NCBI RefSeq assembly: GCF_051014685.1
Contig: NC_135052.1
Coordinates: forward strand, 8,151,105 to 8,215,104
DNA length: 64,000 bases
DNA from: Ptiloglossa arizonensis
Taxonomy: Eukaryota; Arthropoda; Insecta; Hymenoptera; Colletidae
Direction: 5' to 3'
Shown piece after piece: positions 13,546 to 26,646 of this stretch. The position numbers were made by a program, and so were the translations under genes. The notes under the pieces are model-generated. The model was not told where the DNA came from. It made no database searches and was given only the letters and a program-made list of their open reading frames with translations. Numbering within the stretch: the first letter of the stretch is position 1; each line of letters starts with the position of its first letter.

Positions 13546-16028
13546 TATTAATAAATAGAATAATGAGTAAAGTAGACGAAAAATACTGCTGAACCTAAAT
13601 TTAATCCAAACCTTCGAGAACTGTAAATATACGATTTCAAGTTGAAATTATTAAATCGTATTAGAAGAATAGATACACCGAAGAATGCTCGCAACAAGTT
13701 TCAACGATCCCCATTGATTTCTATTAAAAACATTTCGTACGAACAGCGAGATGCGATAAACGATCCTTCTTATCTTCCTCCGATGCGGAGAATGCAATTT
13801 TCTCACATATCTTCCGCCCATTTCGTAGCGAATGTTAAATGAAAATAATAGGACATTCGGATAGTCTGTGCTCGTTTTTAGCGCGCTTCCATGATTACCA
13901 ATCGCGTACCAGGAAAATAATGAAAAGTACGATATTTGCGCGTGCCGTGCATCGCAATGTTTCCATGTTTCACACGCATCCTCCACTTTCAATTGAGAGC
14001 AATTGAAAAAGTGTGGGCCTCTCCCGAAAGAATTCTACACGTTTCTGTGTTTCTTTGTTTCTCGACGGTTTCTCTTTACCCGATTGCGTCTCGAGTTGGA
14101 AACAGCTTGTTGTACATCCAGCGTTGCGAAGGAAGAAGGTAACAAAATTAGAGCTACGAAAAAAAAAAAATAAATAAAAGGGGGAAAAAAATGAAACCGG
14201 GGTAATTTTATCAGGGATAGGGTAGAGTGCAATATATACGGGCGATATTAGAAGAAAAACCGAGCAAACAAAATGGAGGTGGAAACGGATTCTGTAGATA
14301 ATAGGGGTGAAAAATTAGAAAAAGATGAGAGTGGAACGGATAACGCAGTGGAACGTGGATGCAGCGCCACGGCCACTGGAAATTCTTTACGAGCTTTACT
14401 TTCCCCATCAAAAACCGGAACGATAATGTGGCCTTCACTGAAAACAACCGTAAATGACACGACACGATAAAAATTCCACGCTTCGGGGGAATATCGTTCC
14501 GATGCCGTTAATTCTTCGTTTCCTGACTATGCAGAGTAATGAGAGGTAGAGTCTCGGACGCGAAGAGGGGTTATCGAAACGTTTGGAGACAACTCCGGGA
14601 GACAATGGAAAGCACTGTCGATAATTCTCTAGTAGCGTTTAATCTCTCCGTGAAGGAGTACTCGATAAGTTCAAAGTAATTCTTCTAGTAGAATGGCGAA
14701 CGATGTATCGGAGAGGTAATACAAAACACGTTGAAGTATTTACCGCTGAAAGTTTGATAGAAGTGAACGTTATAGTATTACGTTTTAGTTTATTTTTTTT
14801 TAAACGACCGAAATAATTAAAGCTGTTCCAATAAATCGGTCGGGCAGGATACGCTACCGACTGTAGCTACAAATTTCTACGAAAGTTTTTGTCACTTTTA
14901 TCGCTTCTGTATTTAGAGAATTTTATTTCAATTTTATTCCAACCAAATTTTATCAAATTTATGAATTATACCAAATTATAATTACACCGAAGTTATTGCT
15001 GGACGTTATTCGATTTAATTTTACTTTGAAATTCAATGTTAACGATAAAGTACAATATATAATATAATACTTTCTAATATAGTAAACCAGTCTCGGCTAA
15101 AATTGTAAGGAGAGTGCGTAGACATGGATTTTTTAAATTACCGTCCCTATTTACATGAATGTTATTATCGTAAAGAAAAATGGGACACTTAATGTTACAC
15201 GGTTTCAAAGAAGACGAGATGTATGAAGGCGTTTCAGAGATTTAAAACTGACCTATATATTTTTTTAATAGAAATGTATGTTTTCCGCACTCCTTTTGAG
15301 ACCGTGCAACTTTTATCTGCCCCATTTTTCTCCAGAGATAATAATATTGATGCAGTTGTAGTACACGGTAACTTTCTAACTTTTTTAATATTCACTCTGA
15401 ATATTAAAAATCCTGATTATTTCAAAAGGCGATTCAAATACACGATACTGCGCCGTGCCGTTTTTAATTAATTAAATATCACGAAAAGTATTTGACGACT
15501 GTTTTAAAGCATAATTTTGTTAAAACATTTTCTTTGTACCCTCGTATCTGAAATAGTAATTATAAAGTGCTGTCCATTAGTTTCAATGTTAATTTAATTC
15601 CATGAATTCTTTAGTCCTTGGAGGTGCATTTTGCGTGCACCTGGAGACGATGAACAGGTAATTGCATGTATTTAAGGGAAGAACGGAGGAGACCAAATTG
15701 TGCGACAAATACGTTAAAACGTGTCTTGCACCGAAAAATGGGTGCCTAAATTAAAATTTGTAACGAGAAATCGCGGTACGGTGAAATTATTTACGCGTTC
15801 CAATAAGCGAGGCTTTCGGAGAAAGAATTCTAAATACCGTAGATAGTTCATATTCCTGACTTTAGGTATCGGGAAGAAATAAAGTGGGCGAGACACGTTC
15901 TTGGAAAGCATTTCGTAATCGGCCTGCGAACCGGGTACTGGATTAAACAATTAAAGGAGAATTATTTCAGCGTGGAAATGAAAATTTTAAACAACGTTGC
16001 ACAAGTTCATTTACATTTTCATTTAATC

Positions 16029-16080
16029 ATTACTCCGTTCCAAATGCGTGCACATTTTCTCCGTCCTTGGACGGAGTAAT
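16029..16080. repeat. Nested short palindromes
   Basis: CTCCGTCC-TT-GGACGGAG (16059-16076) is a perfect 8 bp hairpin. ATTACTCCGT at 16029 also pairs with ACGGAGTAAT at 16071. It may be a relic transposon end; no partner was found. Confidence 0.7.
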
Positions 16081-16352
16081 TCCTAACATCTGCAAGCAAA
16101 GTTTATAGTCTTGAGGCATCTATTTACCAGACACGGGGAATTTCTCTCGCAGACAGTTCTTCAGACGTTGAAATACTTACCCACGTAGGTTTATGGATCT
16201 AACCCAGACCTAACCCAGACCCAACGGCCTAGAAGAGCGCAGCTCTTTAACAATTTTGCAATCTCGTCACCCGGTCCCCTTGACATGTCGGTTTATACCT
16301 CGAAAAATCGAACCAACGAGTCACCCAATCAAATCTAATGAAACTGCTCCAG

Positions 16353-16702
16353 CCATGCAGAATCTATATAAATACGACCTGTAAAATCAAATCAAATACG
16401 ATCGCTTTAACATCGAATACACGTCGAACTTGTATGCGGACGTTTTCATACGCTCTGAAATTAAAGTTACCGCAATTGCATATATTCCTACGGGTATAAT
16501 GACGGGAGATCGCGGCAAGTGTTATCGTTCCACGCAGAATCTACATAATGGATACGAACTCAAAAATCAAATACGTCGATCGTTCTAATATCAAATACAT
16601 TGAACGTATAAAGTTGCAATAAGTATGCTTTTAAATTCGAGTATTTGCGTTATTTCCGCGAACACAGCGACAGAAGATCATCAGCAAGTGGTTATCGTTC
16701 AA
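16353..16702. repeat. 177 bp tandem duplication
   Basis: CCATGCAGAATCTATATAAA at 16353 and CCACGCAGAATCTACATAAT at 16530 start two adjacent units 177 bp apart. Both go on to AAATCAAATACG, ATCGTT/ATCGCT, ATCAAATACA/ATCGAATACA, and end with GCAAGTG(G)TTATCGTT. Divergence is moderate. Confidence 0.85.
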
Positions 16703-17129
16703 CCGGCTATCGCGTTCTAACACTCCTCGTTTTCGATCATTTTTAATTCGCCGACGAAAGTACAATGCCACTCTGTCGATCGAGAAAAAAATCTACGTAT
16801 AGGCTCGTTCGAATAATTGCCAATAATGTCACCGATCTGTCGCAATCATTTTCGAAAAGAATTGTATCGCGCGTATTGCCAATTATCGTGGTCGTTATCG
16901 ATGTCGAACTCGATGTCGCGTTGTTGCGAATCGTGAAGATCGAAACGAGTCGCGCGATGTCCGACGTTCTACAAGAGCGAATTCTATCGCCGACGATTTG
17001 GTCGGGGAACACCTCGTTTTGCGTTCCTTCCTCAAAATTTCCTGTTTCTCTGTTGACGGTGAAAACTTATAACGAATACCCGACGACTCTTGACTTCAAC
17101 GGCAAGTTCGTTGATGCGACGACCCCGGG

Positions 17130-17262
17130 CACACGTAGCTCGTATGCAATGCAGACCTTGTTGCCAAACTTTTGCAACGTGACATGCATCATCGCCCGCG
17201 CGCAGTGTTCAGCGAAGCTTGGCAACTCTATTAGCGACTATCAGTATAACTTTGATTTTAAC
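17130..17262. repeat. Diverged ~125 bp repeat, first copy
   Basis: It shares CGTATGCAATGCAGAC, CAACGTGACAT, GGCAACTCTATTA and CTATCAGTATA with 18243-18372, in the same order. The 173-codon frame crossing it (16765-17286) is not conserved with the frame at the second copy beyond short words (SYAMQT, NSI), and no family is recognised. Confidence 0.6.
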
Positions 17263-17847
17263 GCAGGCTCCTCAATTCCCCGATGATCGCTGCTGGATTT
17301 ATTATTCACTTGGCCCGCAGCTTCCGCGTTCTTGTTGCCCGACGAACGTACAAACACGAAGATTTATCATCCGAGATCTCTCGATATTCGAGCGCGCGAA
17401 ACTAAACGCCGCTCGGGGTCGTTCGTGACTCTTAAAGTGGAGTAATCGCTCGCGAGACAATTTTATTCCCCTATTTGCGATCGATGCGTATTTCAACCGT
17501 GAACGAACTCGATGACCAGACGTCGAGACTCGTGAAACTTGAAACTAAGAAACTTTACCGATTCGGTACACTCGGTGTTTCGAAAAATTGTCTTCGATGT
17601 AACGCACGGGTGCTGTTATCGAAGCTTCCTTCGATTCGAGTTTTACGAATCATTGCCAATAATCACAAGTAAACGCAGATTGCAATTATTTTTACGCGTT
17701 GTCTTCTGGCACGTATCGAGAAATATACAATAGTAGAAACTATCCACGAAGGTACAAAGTATGTGTAAATTGGGCCAAAGTTTTATCCGAAGTTTACAAA
17801 TCTAAAACGTAACGCATTTCCTCGAGAAAATTATGCGATCGAGACCA

Positions 17848-18145
17848 AGATCTTCGCGTACATTTCAAATGGTAATTTTAAAATGAAAATTGAATCCACA
17901 AAAATGAAATCGATACAACCGCATTCTTTGTACAAATATCCTCGAGCTTCGTAGAATTTATTGTACAACGGCCCCGTTAACTGAAAATCCGTGAAACGTT
18001 GAATGTGATTCGAAATTAGATCTTCGCGTATATTTTAAGCAGTTCCTGAAATCGATAAAACCACAATGTCGTTACGAATGTCCTCGAGCTTCGTGGAATT
18101 TACAGCAGCCAGAGGAAAATCCGTGAAATTCAAAAGCCAGACCGA
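17848..18145. repeat. ~170 bp tandem duplication
   Basis: AGATCTTCGCGTA(C/T)AT occurs at 17848 and 18018, 170 bp apart. Each is followed by AAATCGATA-AACC, then TCCTCGAGCTTCGT(A/G)GAATT, then AAAATCCGTGAAA. Confidence 0.82.
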
Positions 18146-18242
18146 TAAAGCAATGTTTGGCGAAAGAAAATTTCAGTGGGAAATCTTTCCCGATTCGCGA
18201 TTCGTCGTTTACGGTGGCGGAATCACAGACACGGCCAAAACT

Positions 18243-18372
18243 GACTCATACGCGATGCAAACGTCGTCCCGTTTCCAACGTGACATTCATAATTCCGCGT
18301 GGGCGCGAGCGCGCGCTACCAGAAAGTGGCGCAACTCTATTACACGCTATCAGGGTACATTATGGTACACAT
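18243..18372. repeat. Diverged ~125 bp repeat, second copy
   Basis: It contains CATACGCGATGCAAAC, CAACGTGACAT, GCGCAACTCTATTA and CTATCAGGGTA, collinear with 17130-17262 about 1.1 kb upstream. Together with the tandem units at 16353 and 17848 it makes a block of repeated local duplication. Confidence 0.6.
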
Positions 18373-18481
18373 GGGTGGAGAACCTCTGCTAGATGAAGAC
18401 GTAGGGGTTGGTAACCGTATAATCACAGTTCTAAGCACGGAACTCATATCCCTCTCTTCCAGTTCTCTTTCTGGTGTATAC

Positions 18482-19872
18482 AGGGTGTAGAAAAATTTTT
18501 GTCCAGTTTGCACGAACCAGTTCGAATACAATACAGAGGAAACGTTAGTATCGTGCAATTCCCAATTGTTCTTTAACCGTTGATGATGTTCTTTGAATCG
18601 ATGAACGATAAATAAATTTTCTAAATCTGTTTAATAAATTTGAAGAAAAATATAGATTTTTTAATAATAATAAAGAAAAATACCAGCGATATAAATATTT
18701 TATTCGATGCATTTATCCGGTACTGAATCTGAATAGGTGAAGTTTTTAAATGCGTTGAGAAACATCACCGCAAGACTTGGATTTTCAAATTGGAAATAAT
18801 TTTCGTCTATTTCTACGCGTTTTCTTTTTTCGACAGAAGTCGTGTGTCCCAGGTTATCATTTGCCACGCAGGGAATGTTTTTACAGATCAAAGTCTAAAC
18901 TTTGTTGCAGGTAGATTACGAAGAGCATCTACCAGGAGCACAGCTCTTCACCCACTTTGCCTCCGTTATCTCTGCTGTATACGATACGAGTGAAATCATG
19001 CGGTGTAACTGGGTACAAGGTGATTCCTTGTGCAAAAGTAAATCGAAAATATGGAACGGAATTTTTTCGTACGGGGTTCCGTTCTCGAGAAACTCTGTTT
19101 TGTAGATTCATGGGTTACGCGCCCCGTTGAGTGCAACTTACTCGACGCGTCTGTCCATTACTCGTTATTTCTACTTGCGTTCGTGTTTGTAAAATATTTA
19201 CGACGATGTGGTATTGTTTGTTTCAATGGACTCCAACGAGTTAGAAGATAGCGAGATCGACGGAAAACAGATGATATCGTACCACTGCCAATGTTTACAA
19301 AGACCGACACAAGTAGAAGTAACGAGTAATGGACGGTCACGTTAGCGAAGTCGTATTCACGCAATCCTATGTCTATTTGAAATTTATTTTCTCGAAAACC
19401 GTGACTCCTGTTCAAAAATTGTATTCTATATTTTTCATTCATTCTTGCACAAGGAATCCTCGTGTCCGGTTACAAATACCAATCGTTCTCAGTTACCACG
19501 GATAGTAACCTTAAACGAAAGTGGGGAAGCATATTGCTTCAAGAACTCTTCGTAATTATCTATCTAAAATACATAAGTGCGTACAAGAAGAAGTACACTT
19601 ACAAATTATGTTATCGAAACCTCAAATGTAACCTCAATGTACACGGTCGATATAATTGGACAAAATTTGAACAATTCTCTTCGAGGAAATCGTCCATTAA
19701 CCGAGTATGGTTTCCTTCGAAAATATGATCGTCTTATCGGTTAGAATACTCGAAAAAAAATAATACGACCTTGAATTTCAGCGTAGATATTATGAAATAA
19801 ATTTCCACCGCTCCGGATACGTGCGTTCGTGCCCGAGTACCGCTACAACAATTTCTTTTTCCACCCTGTACA
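18482..19872. mobile_element. Possible older element enclosing fold-back copy A
   Basis: TACAGGGTGTAGAAAAATTT at 18479 and an inverted TACAGGGTGGAAAAAGAAAT at about 19853-19872 face each other, each beginning with TA-CAGGGTG. Termini of this form are common on insect Tc1/mariner-type elements. Similarity beyond the first ~18 bases is weak, so this is a tentative pairing. No transposase frame was seen between the ends. Confidence 0.3.
19003..19475. mobile_element. Fold-back (long-TIR) MITE, copy A
   Basis: The two halves are imperfect inverted repeats of about 190 bp around a ~90 bp centre. The outer ends GTAACTGGGTACAAGG and (inverted) GTAACCGGACACGAGG match, followed by GATTCCTTGTGCAA in both. 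The inner ends GTCCATTACTCGTTATTTCT and (inverted) GTCCATTACTCGTTACTTCT also match. The arms include the family's recurring TCGAAAATATGGAAC and TTCTCGAGAAA motifs. There is no coding capacity. Confidence 0.8.
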
Positions 19873-21566
19873 TAGAAATACGTATTAGCGTGTCTGTAAG
19901 AGTAACATGGTCTGCACATGCCACGTAAATGTGCTTCTCCGGCAAACCCCTAATTCCTACCTTTCTCCTAATCTGCCGCGGTAACACTCTTTGGAACTGG
20001 CCGGTTGAATTGCTCGAAAGTCATATGCAGCCTTTTAGACGTAAAAAGATCGTTGGTGTAGATAGCCGGGTGTTCGTGCTCCCGCTGCTTAGATCGGTGG
20101 TCGTTTGCGTGGAAACACCGAGAACTCTGAAAAATAAACTGGACCGAGGGACCCAGTCGAGGAAACTGGGAGCCTAAATAAGCACATGGATACCCGGGGG
20201 TGGATACCGGTAGCGATAGAGACGAGATGGAAAGAAGTTCGGGAGCAAACTTCTGGGGTGTACAGTAAAACATCAACGAACGAAAGCAACGATTGTCGAG
20301 ACGAAAATACAAGTGCTTCGAGACTGTCGTACGTCCTACCAGCCCGGAATACACCGTATACTTTATTCGTGTTTCGTTCTTAGGCAGAATGATTTACATT
20401 CGCTATGGTAATGCACATTTCGAAGCATTTGTTTACCAGATTTGGATACTTTTATGCAGCAAACGTTACTTTGACCATAGAAATCGCCTCTATCTAATTT
20501 TCCATTCACGATCGTGGATAAGTGAATAGAATTCCTGTCGCTATATTCGAGCAAATTTATATCGTAACTATGGATGTATACAGTGTGTATCCTTAAACTA
20601 AACTTGCGGTCAAAAGTGATTTCTGATGTTCACCGGTCGTTTTTTGTAAGATTTTACGTATTTGTAAACATTTTTAGTCACTGTAAAGTCGAGCCTTTTA
20701 TGTGTTTGCACGTTGATGTACCGACTAATAAATTTATTCAAAGGATCACTTTCTCCAATGGAAGAACGAGATACATTAATTGAACTAACGTTGTATATTT
20801 AACAAGAAACTGGTCCTACACAAAGTCTTACGCGGAATGCTCGTTTACGATCTCGTTGGCTTAAGTGAATTGCTACTAATTCTTTGAAAAACTGAAAAAT
20901 TAAACTAGGGGAGAGAAATCAACGCAGACGCCAAGGAAAAGTGTTTAGGTCCGAAATGCGTTGAGAATATAAATCTTTCTCGCTGATGTTTAAAAATAAT
21001 TCTGACTACAGTCGAACAAGAATTTTCTAACTCGGTGAGAATATTCCATAGTATTTATTTAGAATTGGTTCGCGCCGATAGAACGGTATATACATTGTAT
21101 TAGATATATAGTTCGATCGTTCCGTCGCTTCCTCGTTTTCTCCTTAGTTTCAACGCGATTATTTCAAACAGGCACGAACGTTTGTTCATTATAGTTGACG
21201 TGGAAATGTTTACGATGTTATGTACGTACCATTACACCTTCCCGATGCAGTGCATGACAGTATGACATAATGTGTCGTGTGTAAACCATCAACGAGGAAC
21301 GTTTAATGGCGCGTGAGATCGCGTGTGGTAAAATATTACCATTTTCGCCATTAGAAGTCATTTTCTAAAACGTAGGTGATTCCATCCCACGTCTAACGAA
21401 GCAAATATTAAGCACGATAAGAATAAAAAAAGTAACAACCATATCGAGACGAAGCACCGAATTATCGCAAATATTTTGAACATATTGTACCGAAAAGAAT
21501 TGTATTTCGAACTTTGTATTTTTTTATTTTTCTTAGCGAGTGCTGCACAAAATGTCCCGAAACGAA

Positions 21567-21890
21567 TGGTGCAACCGAGAGAGAAGTCTATATTTAAAAA
21601 TAAACCGATAACGTGGAACAAACTTTTTTTTGCGCACGTGCGCTAAACGTGCATCTCGGTGATCAATTTCAATTTTGAGATCCCTCTACGCTTCATTGTC
21701 GCGTTTATACGTGCAGCATAGAATTAACACTAGCAGAATATTTTTGATTATTAATTATTGTTTCCAAACATTGCGCACAAATTAAACAACTTCGACCTCA
21801 ATTTTCTCGAAGACCTCGTCTCTTAGATAAAAAGTGTTATTCCATGTTTTCCACTCAGTTTTGAACACAAAATCGTTTCTTTGCACCCTA
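21567..21890. mobile_element. Fold-back MITE, copy D (degenerate)
   Basis: The left arm starts GGTGCAACCGAGAGAGAAG and contains AACGTGGAACAAACTTTTTT and GCGCACGTGCGC. The right arm, read inverted, has AGGGTGCAAAGAAACGA and GGAAAACATGGAATAACACT. It matches copy C on the left arm (GGTGCAACCGA, ATGTGGAAT, TTTTTTTGCGC). The arms are more diverged than in A and C. Confidence 0.6.
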
Positions 21891-24800
21891 TTGGACGTTT
21901 CGAAGATATTGGACCATTTTCTTAATACACGGTATACAAATGACGCTTCGAAGATTGTATCGGGGCGGAAATTGAAGGACACGAGTTTTCTTTATTCCCG
22001 GCGAGTCTGGGCTGTTGAGCGTATTAAATGCATGACAGATTTCTAAGAATACTCGTTCGTTAGTCAGGCCGCTGACCGAGCTTTACAAAAGAATTATTTA
22101 ATTGAATGCGGAGAGGAATGAATGCGGAATGAAGCAACCCTGGAAACTGGTTGCGAGCCCCGCATGTGACCAGCGACTTTAATTAGCCGAGGTCGCCGGT
22201 TGCGGTCTTGCTGCTCGTGGAAGACAAAGTGAAAATTATACTAACGATCAATTTTACATTCTCAATCCCCGAACCGATTTTTATCCGCCAAGATTTTCGA
22301 ACGAAAGTTCTTCTTTGACGTTGGCGGACAATCAACCTGGTTACGTAGTCGCGAGCCATGGTTATCAAAATAGGATGGAAATTGTTTTTTGCAACTTGGA
22401 TCCAATTGTTTTATTTTATTTTTTTTTTCGTACACTTCGGTCCACGAAAAACGCGAATCGTTCCAGACTTGAATTTGCCAACTCTGGGCAAGAAAAGTGC
22501 AACCATCGAGTCTTTACCCCGCGGCGAATAGCCAAGATTTTATTTTCCGTACGGGGAGGTTTAATCGCGAATAAACGAGGCGTTTCGCTAATTTCGCTCC
22601 AAGAAATATCCAAGTAATTTGTGCGTGATCTTGGCGTAATATCTTTTTATACCTTATTGTACGAAATGCGTCGCTATAGAATCTCTAGCTTGCGTAGAAT
22701 GTGCATTCTTAACAAAAAAGAATAAGAATATCGGCAAAGTTCAAAACGAGTAGCAAATGATCCGACATTGTACGTTCGAGTCTTGAAATAAGAGCTAATT
22801 GAGAATATCCCCGGGTGGGAAAAAAGTTACACCTTTTACGTAATTAGAACGCAGAGAACAACGTCGATCGAAATAAAACGAAGTAGAATGTATTCTCGGT
22901 CGTTCGAGAATCGATTTCTCGTCGAAGTAACGAAATATTTACATTTCAACTGTAATTTATTTTCAACTGTATCGTCACCAAGAACGACATATTTTGTTAT
23001 CGCGATACGAAATAAATACCGAAACAACCAAGAACACGTCCCGATTTAAAACTTCGCTCGACCGTACAATAGACTCGTAAATAAAGCTATAAAATTCCTA
23101 GCAATTTTCGTCTGAAAATTTTCCCGAGCGTGCGGGTGACTTCTAAATGAAAATACAAAATTCCCGACAAACGTGATTCAACGTTCGACACGACGGACGT
23201 TGAACAAAAATTAAAAAAAAAGGGTCCGATTCCGGTATCGCGAGTTCGCCGAAAAATTCTTCGGTGAACGATGTTCGGCGAGACATCGCGCGAGCCAACT
23301 CTTCCGGTTCTCGGAGAGTTCCTGACGATGGTACGTTCACCGAAAATACGTTCCGCTCGTTATCATTCCGCGTACTTATTTATTTTTTAATTTCTTCGAC
23401 GACGATCGGGGACCGTCGACCGCAGCATCTATCCGCCCCGCGTTATTTAAATTCCAGACGATGTTCCGTAAAGGGGATTCGATCCTGGTCGCGGTGGCAA
23501 GAAAACCTTCGTCATATCGCTCCTTACCACCGTGACTTTCTTCCATTCCACCCCGCCGCCCCTCCCGTCGAATATTCTGGCTTCATTCCGCGATAGCGAT
23601 CCCATCACGACCGAGGGGACTTAAGGGATTAACATTTACGCTCCGTTTTCCCGAGAATATTCTCGCCGCGGCCACTAATTGCAGATAAACCATTCTCCTT
23701 CGAGCGCCTTCATGGCAGTGTGGACACGTCGAGATAAGTACACAACGGCAACGATGAGCAAACACGGAATGAACACTGCGGCTAGACTAGACTAGACGCC
23801 GCCACCGCGTGAAGTAATCATGTTAATTGTAGCGTATCTCGTGTACGCCTTGGCTTGGACGCGTGCAAAACTCGACCGACTCGATAACCGATAAACGATA
23901 CACACCGGACCGTGCGGCACTTAACGAAATTACCGGATCCCACGAGGACCGAATAATTTCAAACGTAACGCGACGCGCGTGCACCTAACTCGCCGACCGA
24001 TTTTCTTATAACCGACTGGAATCGCGACGAACTTACCGCCGACGCGACCCACAGTGTTTCGCCTACAGCTTAGATATCACCGTCGCTTTAAGCTTACCGT
24101 GTAACCTCGTTTAATTATTTTAGAAGTTACCCGAACATGAAAATCGTCACAGATTGGAGCGTAACGTCGCTCAACGTTTCTTTTGTTCGTAAATATTTTT
24201 TTATCAGTCATCGATTAGTTTCTTCTTTTTTTTTTTATTAGTATCGATTACCAATTAATAGAAAATGTACAACGAAGTTCAATGTCTCTGCTACCGTCAC
24301 TCGAATTGAAATGACGTAGCGGATGTAAATGGTACAATTATTGCCTTTCCTAGATTACGACAATTATCGAACTTTCCACTTACATCGATTGTACTTTTTA
24401 TACACGGTGACAGTTATCGACGTATTTATCATATGGACGTTCATTTTTATCGCGTAAAAGTTATTTTTACTTACCTATTCCTGTCTACCTTGCTATAATG
24501 CTCGATTCAATTTATAAAGAGCAAGAGAAACGGACAAGTCTACTATTAACGGAATATATTTGAAAAGAAGATTCGAAACGCGCGATGAACTTTTACACTC
24601 GATTTTAATAACTGGATCGATCTACTTGATAGAAATTTACTTGGCGTTGAAAGCTACGCTTATTTATCGACACGTTAACATAGAAGAATCTGTGATTCAT
24701 AGATTTCGGACTTTTATTTTTGTTCATTGAACGAAACACCGTGCAACGTCTCGCGACACTGTTCCTTCGGCGGGATTAATTCCTTCGGTTACGAACGAAA

Positions 24801-26646
24801 GAATAATTAATCGTTGACGCGGTCGGCCTGACTGTGACGCAGGTAGACTGTGCGTACCGCAGCGGGGATTTCGTTTTAATAGACGTCTCTGCTCTTCGTG
24901 ATTAATTAAAGAGACCCGGTTTTCTTTTTGGTCGGTGCTCCGCCACTGTTACTTCAAATTAGGGACCTGTGTTCGATTTTTTCGTCTTGTTCCTCGACAG
25001 TGATCGAATACAATTTACAGCAAGTGGATATGAATTGAAACGAAAATTCGGGGAAGTATCCCGTTTCTCGAATCTTGGAACGTGTTGAAGATTTAATAAC
25101 CGATATGCATTTTTTGGACTTACATTTACGAGACTTAAAGATTGTTAACTTTGAATATCTTAAGATGGAATGTATTGCCCGGGACGTGTATTTTATTATT
25201 TTTTAGACTTTCAGAAGCACACGATGATATTGAATAGAACGTAATTCAGTATAGTGTGTGACTGAATCCCAGTTTTTAGAGAAACTCGCAACGGAACGCT
25301 TTGAAAGAATAAACAAGTTGTTCCGTACCCATAACAAGCGACCACTATATACGAACTTCCCCGCAAACTATTTCTAAATATCTATCGGCCGATAGCTACG
25401 GTTATGAATTAAACATACGGATAACCCACCGAACTTAAGGTCCGAGCTAAATTTAATACTGTTCAGATCTCTGCAAGTCAGATCAGTATTGAAAACTGAA
25501 CGTGCATCTAAACGCTGTATTCAATCTCGGTTTTTCATTTTCCACGCAATAGCTCCCGCAAAACTGTTGCCGACTGTCACGCAAAACACGCGAAAAGTTC
25601 GCCAACCCGTAACAAAATTTCACGCTCGCAGAAATTCTAACTACGATGGTAACGAACTTCTTTGCCGTTGCGAATTATTACGTTTGAAATTATGATACAC
25701 GGTGATTACCGCTTTACGAGTACCCGGAGAGAAATCGTTATTTCGAAAAAAGGAAGATTAAAATAGGCGCGTGTAATAGGTTGGAAATATAGAAGGGTAT
25801 TCAAAAATTTAGGGAGTTTATTTACCTCCGTTAATGTTCGGAAACACGAATAGAAATAAACGAGAAATAAATCTCTGCGATTCTATGGACAATCCACGAC
25901 ATCGTGACCAATCAAAATTTAACTTTTACTTAATTTTAAACCACGGTGAAAAGATCGGAAATATTATTTCGTCTACAATTCTGTTCTGATTAATTTTCCC
26001 TCCTTTGCGAATAAAAAATTGTATCTCTACCGAAATTTGTTACGAGCGAACGCCTACAGCTTGTCCCAGCTCGTCTCACTAATGTGAAAAACTGATGAAA
26101 GTTATCGGTGCACGGTTCGCCAAAGCTGTGAACTGTAAAGAATTCGTCGATCACGGTCCCTAGAACCGAAACGGCTTAATAAAGTGCGGTCGAATAACTA
26201 TTACCGTTCCAAGGATTTCGGGCACGTACCATCGATCAGGCCGCGGAATGTAAAAAAATATTCGCGACCACCGTGGCCGGGCAAGATCAACCGTGTACGG
26301 TTCGAAACTATTAACGCGGCCGTTAGTACGTGTCAGCTTGAAACCGAACGCGGAACGCCCGTGCAGAAGGCATGCGATTGGCGGAAAAACAATACGTGAC
26401 GGAAATCCGCGCTCGGTCGAACGGTCAGCACATTGTCACCCATGTTGTATTAACACGAGCCCAACGACAAGAAAGTGGGAATAGGTGTGACAAGAGTTGC
26501 ACACGCGTGCTGGCAGCGGATAGGGGAATCAAGAGGGGGTGTAGCTAACGCAATTTAGACTGCACGTGACCGTACACGCGAGAAAATGGTAACAGGCCAC
26601 TGGCCAGGTAATCTTTTCCCGCGTCCGAGCCGGACGTGATTAAATA
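21891..26646. other. Gene-free stretch
   Basis: I see nothing recognisable as an exon. Sequence between 23130 and 24060 is GC-richer, with short overlapping frames on both strands and a TAGAC triplet repeat at about 23782-23797. The rest is AT-rich. Confidence 0.55.

Larger units (their letters stand above)
9881..16352. other. Gene-free stretch with two local features
   Basis: It holds the second purine-rich repeat copy (12640-13070) and the 92 bp duplication (13382-13545). A GC-richer section at 10030-10720 has overlapping frames on both strands (92 codons +, 134 codons -) without recognisable content. The remainder is AT-rich and unremarkable. Confidence 0.55.

Noticed and set aside
16190..16245. 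AACCCAGACCTAACCCAGACC as a telomere-like array
   Set aside because: Only two imperfect units, and not the TTAGG telomere repeat of Hymenoptera.
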